Source of the DNA: Comamonadaceae bacterium
GTDB lineage: Bacteria; Pseudomonadota; Gammaproteobacteria; Burkholderiales; Burkholderiaceae_C
NCBI GenBank assembly: GCA_027483665.1
Contig: JAIXUC010000025.1
Coordinates: forward strand, 186,001 to 250,000
Direction of reading: 5' to 3'
DNA: 64,000 nt
Below are positions 59,881 to 64,000 of this stretch, one piece after another. Below the pieces are notes generated by a model. It saw only the letters and a program-made list of their open reading frames with translations. It did no database searches and was not told where the DNA came from. The position numbers and the translations under genes are program-made. Positions within the stretch are counted from its first letter, which is position 1. Each line of letters opens with the position of its first letter.

Positions 59881-60912
59881 ATGACCTCCGCCAGCACCCA
59901 GAACCGCCAGTCCACCCAGCCGCGCAAAGTCATTTATGACACCGATCCCGGCGTAGACGACGCCATGGCCCTGTACTTCGCCCTGGCGCACCCCGGCATC
60001 GAGCTGGTGGGCATCACCACCACCTTTGGCAACGTGACGGTCGAGCAAGCCACGGTCAATGCGCTCTACCTCACGCAGCTCTCTGGGCACGACATCCCGG
60101 TCACGTGCGGCGTGGCCAAGCCTTGGGCCATGCCCGGCAAGCCGCCGCCGACCTTCATTCACGGCGATGACGGCTTGGGCAACCTAGGCCAGCGCCAGCC
60201 GGCCAAGCGGCAACGTGACCCGCGCAGCTCGGCCCAGTTCATCGTGGACATGGCCCGTGCCCACCCCGGCGAGATCACGCTGGTGCCTGTGGGGCCGCTG
60301 GGTAACTTGGCACTGGCCCTGAAGCTGGAGCCGGAACTGCCCAAGCTCATCCGTGAAGTGGTGCTCATGGGCGGCACGGTGATCGAGCCGGGCAATGTCT
60401 CGCCGGTGGCAGAAGCCAACATCTGGAACGACCCCCACGCCGCTGATTTGGTGTTCACCGCTGGCTGGCCGCTGACCATGGTGGGGCTGGACGTGACGCA
60501 CCAGCTCATCTTGCCCGGTGCTTTGTTTGACGACATCGCAGCGCACCACCGCCACCCCGCCACCGATGCGCTGCGCCACGCCGTGGCTTTCTATGCCGAC
60601 TTCTACAGCAACCTATACGCCCACGTGGGTGCCGTGCGCGGCTGCTACGGCCACGACGTGCTGGCTTTCATTCGGCTGGTCGCGCCCGAGCTGTTCACCA
60701 CGCTGAACGGTCGCATCCGCGTCACCACCGACGGCATCGGCCAAGGCCAAACCATGATGCACCGCCGTGGCGACATGTTCTTCGTGCAACCCGGTTGGGG
60801 CGATGACTGCCCGGTCTCCACGGCCTGCCTGACTGTGGACGCTGAAGCCGCCAAAGCCTTGTTTCTGAACACGCTGATGTCGCCGTGGTTGCCCGCAGCA
60901 CCGAAACACTGA
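59881..60912 (+). CDS. inosine-uridine-preferring nucleoside hydrolase
   Basis: The 343-residue enzyme cleaves the N-glycosidic bond of ribonucleosides to base and ribose. The metal-binding signature YDTDPGVDDAMAL is near residue 19, HGDDGLGN near 98 and the EANIWNDPHAADLV segment with metal and ribose contacts near 180. The pyrimidine/purine preference (RihA, RihB or RihC type) cannot be read safely. It lies between ribokinase and an IPNS-type dioxygenase on the same strand. Confidence 0.93.
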   Translation: MTSASTQNRQSTQPRKVIYDTDPGVDDAMALYFALAHPGIELVGITTTFGNVTVEQATVNALYLTQLSGHDIPVTCGVAKPWAMPGKPPPTFIHGDDGLGNLGQRQPAKRQRDPRSSAQFIVDMARAHPGEITLVPVGPLGNLALALKLEPELPKLIREVVLMGGTVIEPGNVSPVAEANIWNDPHAADLVFTAGWPLTMVGLDVTHQLILPGALFDDIAAHHRHPATDALRHAVAFYADFYSNLYAHVGAVRGCYGHDVLAFIRLVAPELFTTLNGRIRVTTDGIGQGQTMMHRRGDMFFVQPGWGDDCPVSTACLTVDAEAAKALFLNTLMSPWLPAAPKH

Positions 60913-60925
60913 GCCCGCTCTAGCC

Positions 60926-61768
60926 ATGCAACTGCCCATCGTCGACTACCGCAGCCCGGACGCCCCGCGTCAGTTCTGCCAATCGCTGCACGACACCGGC
61001 TTTGGTGTACTGGCCCACCACCCGCTGGATGCGCAGTTGGTGCACGGCATCTACGCGGAATGGCTGGCTTTTTTCAACTCATCCGCCAAGCAGCAGTACC
61101 CCTTTGACAAAGAGCGGCTCGACGGCCACTTCTCCACCGACGTGTCGGAGACGGCCAAAGGCCACGAGGTGCGTGACTTCAAGGAGTTCTTCCACATCTA
61201 CAGCTGGGGGCGTTACCCCACCGAGGTGAGCGACGCGGCCCAGCGCTACTTTGCCCAAGGCCACGCCTTGGCCTCGGAGCTGCTGCGCTGGGTCGAAGAA
61301 GCCTCACCGCCCGAGGTGCGCCAGCGCTACAGCATGCCGCTGCCGCACATGATCGAAGGCGGCGACCAAACCTTGCTGCGCGTGCTGCACTACCCGCCGC
61401 TCACCGGCGCTGAGCAGCCGGGCTCCATCCGTGCGGCTGCGCACGGCGACATCAACCTGCTCACGTTGCTACCCGCAGCCACCGAGCCGGGCCTGCAGAT
61501 CTTCGGGCAAGACGGGCAGTGGCACGACGTCCCCTGCGACTTCGGCCTGCTCATCGTCAACATCGGCGACATGCTGGAAGAAGCTTCTGGCGGCTACTAC
61601 CCGTCCACCGTGCACCGCGTACTCAACCCCACAGGCGATGCCCGCCACAAGCCGCGCGTCTCATTGCCGCTGTTCCTGCACCCCCGCCGCGAAGTGGTGC
61701 TGTCCGAGCGCCACACCGTGGGCAGCTACTTCGAAGAGCGCATGCGGGAGCTGCGGCGCAACGGCTGA
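60926..61768 (+). CDS. isopenicillin-N-synthase-type Fe(II)/2-oxoglutarate dioxygenase
   Basis: The 280-residue protein has the DIOX_N-like opening LPIVDYRSPDAPRQFCQSL with DTGFGVLAHH. The core has the metal pair in AAAHGDINLLTLLPA near residue 172, a distal His in YPSTVHRVLNP near 225 and the 2-oxoglutarate-binding RxS in KPRVSLPLF. Residues for catalysis are all present. The superfamily includes fungal thymine-7-hydroxylase, which oxidises the methyl group of free thymine. Its position 13 bases after a nucleoside hydrolase makes a nucleobase substrate plausible. Substrate not proven. Confidence 0.87.
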   Translation: MQLPIVDYRSPDAPRQFCQSLHDTGFGVLAHHPLDAQLVHGIYAEWLAFFNSSAKQQYPFDKERLDGHFSTDVSETAKGHEVRDFKEFFHIYSWGRYPTEVSDAAQRYFAQGHALASELLRWVEEASPPEVRQRYSMPLPHMIEGGDQTLLRVLHYPPLTGAEQPGSIRAAAHGDINLLTLLPAATEPGLQIFGQDGQWHDVPCDFGLLIVNIGDMLEEASGGYYPSTVHRVLNPTGDARHKPRVSLPLFLHPRREVVLSERHTVGSYFEERMRELRRNG

Positions 61769-61804
61769 ATTCATATAACCAAACCCCATACAGGCATCGC
61801 CAAA

Positions 61805-61814
61805 AAGTCGTTGG
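61805..61814 (+). promoter_or_regulatory. shared sulfur-gene motif AAGTCGTTGG upstream of cysI
   Basis: AAGTCGTTGG ends 31 bases before the cysI ATG and is identical to the motif upstream of sbp (47694-47703, minus strand). ATAACCAAAC lies 20 bases further upstream (about 61776-61785). Candidate CysB-related site. Confidence 0.45.
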
Positions 61815-61845
61815 GGTTTGAAGGGGCGCTGCCTACAGTGTCGGC

Positions 61846-63729
61846 ATGTATGCCTACACCGAGTTCGATCGCGCCTTCATCAGGGCGCGCGCCGCGCAGT
61901 ACCGCGAGCAGTTGCAGCGTCATCTGTCCGGCGATCTTCCAGACGACCTGTTTCGCCCGCTGCGCTTGCAGAACGGCTGGTACGTGCAGCGCTATGCGCC
62001 CATGCTGCGCGTGGCCGTGCCTTACGGCGAGTTGTCCAGCCGCCAGTTGCGCACGCTGGCCCGTGTGGCGCGCGAGTTCGATGTGCCTGAGGAATCGGTT
62101 TATCAACACGCCGTTCAAACCCAAGCGCGCCTGGGCAGCGGCCCGCTGCCGCGCCAATGCGCGCACTTCACCACGCGCCAGAACCTGCAGTTCAACTGGA
62201 TTCCCCTGCACCGCAGCGCCGACGTGATGGAACTGCTGGCCAGCGTGGACATGCACGGCATCCAGACCAGCGGCAACTGCATCCGCAACATCACCAGCGA
62301 CGCACTGGCTGGCATTGCGCCAGACGAGGTGGCAGACCCGAGGCCTTTCTGCGAAATCCTGCGCCAATGGAGCACGGTGCACCCCGAGTTCGCCTACCTG
62401 CCGCGCAAGTTCAAGGTGGCGGTCACGGGTGCGCGCGAAGACCGCGCCGCCATCGGCTGGCACGACGTCGGTCTGCAATTGGTGCGCGCCACAGCCCAGC
62501 AGGCGGCCGATGCGCCAGCGTTCGAGCAGGTGACAGAAGGCGACTTGGGCTTTCGCGTGCTGGTGGGCGGCGGCATGGGCCGCACGCCAGTGATCGCGAG
62601 TGAGCTGCGCGCCTTTCTGCCTTGGAATCAGGTGCTCAACCACCTCGAAGCCATCGTGCGCGTCTACAACCGCTGGGGCAGGCGCGACAACATGTACAAG
62701 GCGCGCATCAAGATCTTGGTGAAGGCCGAGGGCGAGCGCTTTCGCGAAGAGGTGGCCGTCGAGTACCAGCGCGTGGTGCAAGAAGACGGCGGGCCGCACA
62801 CCATCAGCCAAGCTGAGTTGGACCGCGTGGGTGCTTCGTTTGCTGACCCGGCCTTGTCGCAGCCTCAGGCCGATCGGCCCGATGAGCAGCAAGGCGCACC
62901 CGAGGGCGAGGCCGCTGCCTTTGCCCGCTGGCAGCAGCGCAACGTCTTGGCGCACCGCAACCCGGAACTGCGCGCGGTCACCTTGTCGTTCAAGCGCCTG
63001 GGCCACGCGCCGGGTGACGCCACGGCAGACCAGCTCGACGCAGCAGCCGACCTGGCTGAGCGCTTCAGCGCTGGCGAAGCGCGTGTGACGCACGAGCAAA
63101 ACCTGGTGCTGCCCTGGGTCCACCAGTCAGACCTTATTTCTCTTTGGCAAGCGGCCCGCGCTCTCGGCCTGGCCCAGCCCACCATCGGCCTGCTGACCGA
63201 CGTCATCGCCTGCCCTGGCGGCGATTTCTGCTCGCTGGCCAACGCCCGCTCCATCCCTGTAGCTGATGCCATCTTGCAGCGCTACCAAGACTTGGACGAA
63301 CTCGACGACCTGGGATTGATCGACCTGCACATCAGCGGTTGCATCAACTCCTGCGGGCACCACCACAGCGGCCACATCGGCGTTCTGGGCGTGGATAAAG
63401 ACGGGCAGGAGTGGTACCAAATCACCTTGGGCGGCTCTGATGGCACGCACCTGTCGGGTGCGGCCACGCCGGGCAAAGTGATCGGCCCATCGTTTGCTGC
63501 TGCAGAAGTGGTGGATGTGGTCGAAGCCCTGTTGCAGACCTACCGGCGGCTGCGCGTGCCGGCCACCACCAACGATCCCAACGTTGGACCCAAGGTGGGG
63601 CCCACCTCCTTTGAGACCTTCGTCGACACCGTGCGCCGCGTCGGCCTGCCGCCCTTCCGCGAAGCCGCCGACGGCGTTCGCGTGCTCACCGCGCGAACCA
63701 CCACGACCACCGACGAAGCCGCGGCTTGA
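61846..63729 (+). CDS. cysI: sulfite reductase hemoprotein subunit (siroheme/4Fe-4S)
   Basis: The enzyme reduces sulfite to sulfide with six electrons. The 627-residue protein has two repeats of the nitrite/sulfite reductase ferredoxin-like half domain. The first siroheme-binding domain holds PRQCAHFTTRQNLQFNW near 105 and SGNCIRNITSD near 145. The 4Fe-4S/siroheme cysteines appear in ACPGGDFCSLA (Cx5C) and SGCINSCGHHHSGHIG (Cx3C) near 455-510. It resembles the bacterial single-subunit CysI of Burkholderiales that is followed by a DUF934 gene, as here. The siroheme partner chelatase candidate is at 33.6 kb. Confidence 0.93.
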   Translation: MYAYTEFDRAFIRARAAQYREQLQRHLSGDLPDDLFRPLRLQNGWYVQRYAPMLRVAVPYGELSSRQLRTLARVAREFDVPEESVYQHAVQTQARLGSGPLPRQCAHFTTRQNLQFNWIPLHRSADVMELLASVDMHGIQTSGNCIRNITSDALAGIAPDEVADPRPFCEILRQWSTVHPEFAYLPRKFKVAVTGAREDRAAIGWHDVGLQLVRATAQQAADAPAFEQVTEGDLGFRVLVGGGMGRTPVIASELRAFLPWNQVLNHLEAIVRVYNRWGRRDNMYKARIKILVKAEGERFREEVAVEYQRVVQEDGGPHTISQAELDRVGASFADPALSQPQADRPDEQQGAPEGEAAAFARWQQRNVLAHRNPELRAVTLSFKRLGHAPGDATADQLDAAADLAERFSAGEARVTHEQNLVLPWVHQSDLISLWQAARALGLAQPTIGLLTDVIACPGGDFCSLANARSIPVADAILQRYQDLDELDDLGLIDLHISGCINSCGHHHSGHIGVLGVDKDGQEWYQITLGGSDGTHLSGAATPGKVIGPSFAAAEVVDVVEALLQTYRRLRVPATTNDPNVGPKVGPTSFETFVDTVRRVGLPPFREAADGVRVLTARTTTTTDEAAA

Positions 63730-63738
63730 GGCTGCGCC

Positions 63739-64000
63739 ATGAATTCCCTTCAAGCCGCTGGCCATCTGAAACACCTCATGCACCTCCTCCCCCCGAGCAC
63801 CGAGTCCAATGCCTTGGCAGAAGCCGCGCCAGATCCCAGCGTGCTGCGCCTGCCCAACGACGCCGACGCGCCCGCTGCGCTGTCGGCCCACCTTCAACAG
63901 CACGGCCTGCAAGCTGGCGACTTAGCGCGCATCGAGTTGGCGTTCCCCAAGTTCACCGATGGCCGCGCCTACAGCCAGGCCGTGGCGCTGCGCAGGCGCG
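63739..64000 (+). CDS. DUF934 family protein (3' end outside window)
   Basis: The frame opens at ATG 63739, nine bases after the cysI stop, and is still open at the window end after 87 codons. The last residues ARIELAFPKFTDGRAYSQAV match the DUF934 signature, usually found between cysI and cysH in Burkholderiales and thought to support sulfite reduction. The N-terminus is Ala/Leu/Pro-rich. cysH, cysD and cysN probably follow. Confidence 0.88.
   Translation, partial: MNSLQAAGHLKHLMHLLPPSTESNALAEAAPDPSVLRLPNDADAPAALSAHLQQHGLQAGDLARIELAFPKFTDGRAYSQAVALRRR

Noticed and set aside
61771-63123. 450-residue minus-strand open frame over cysI
   Set aside because: Antisense shadow of the sulfite reductase, a product of GC-rich codon bias; no start context and no motifs.

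Overview
The window reads as GC-rich chromosomal DNA of a betaproteobacterium, most likely Burkholderiales and probably Comamonadaceae. The basis is gene order and protein type: hfq-hflX-hflK-hflC-hisZ-purA in one run, a short H-NS of the BpH3 type, an IclR-type pobR divergent from pobA, split ChrA, and cysI followed by a DUF934 gene. Genes are tightly packed, 4-bp stop/start overlaps are common, and many starts are GTG or TTG. I see no rRNA, insertion sequence, prophage or CRISPR array.

Layout. 1-7.4 kb: an ansA-like asparaginase / DUF6644 / DUF6152 run divergent from lexA across two LexA boxes, then a D-2-hydroxyacid dehydrogenase, a GST, H-NS, a YqaA membrane protein, tRNA-Arg and tRNA-Pro. 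7.5-18.8 kb: pobR/pobA with a tandem operator, a PAS-GGDEF-EAL protein, a YgiQ radical SAM protein, split chromate transporter, rlmB, ybbA/tesA and mnmH. 18.8-31.4 kb, all minus strand: a small basic protein, metC, a phosphoribosyltransferase, purA, hisZ, hflC, hflK, hflX, hfq, a livK-type binding protein, a DUF2486-like protein, holC and pepA. 31.4-43.5 kb: lptFG, cbiX, cysB, an aminotransferase, hrpA, a FitAB-type toxin-antitoxin pair with its operator, an orphan vapB followed by a vapC remnant, argA and dsbB. 43.6-47.6 kb: the sulfate importer sbp-cysTWA. 47.8-50.7 kb: yggX, an MnmC2-like oxidoreductase without an ordinary start codon, and a YqjK/YqjE/DUF883 stress cluster. 50.9-61.8 kb: a nucleoside-salvage island. 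61.8-64 kb: cysI and the start of a DUF934 gene.

How they fit together. Sulfur assimilation recurs: CysB, the sulfate importer and CysI are all here, and the sbp and cysI upstream regions share a 10-bp motif. The most interesting block is 50.9-61.8 kb. It combines a BMP-type nucleoside ABC importer, pseudouridine kinase and pseudouridine-5'-phosphate glycosidase, ribokinase, a nucleoside hydrolase, and two unrelated Fe(II)-dependent dioxygenases: a PhyH-type gene overlapping psuG by 4 bp and an IPNS-type gene 13 bp after the nucleoside hydrolase. I infer a route for importing and dismantling modified ribonucleosides, such as those from tRNA turnover, in which the dioxygenases handle groups ordinary salvage cannot. 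The dioxygenase substrates are not known from the sequence.
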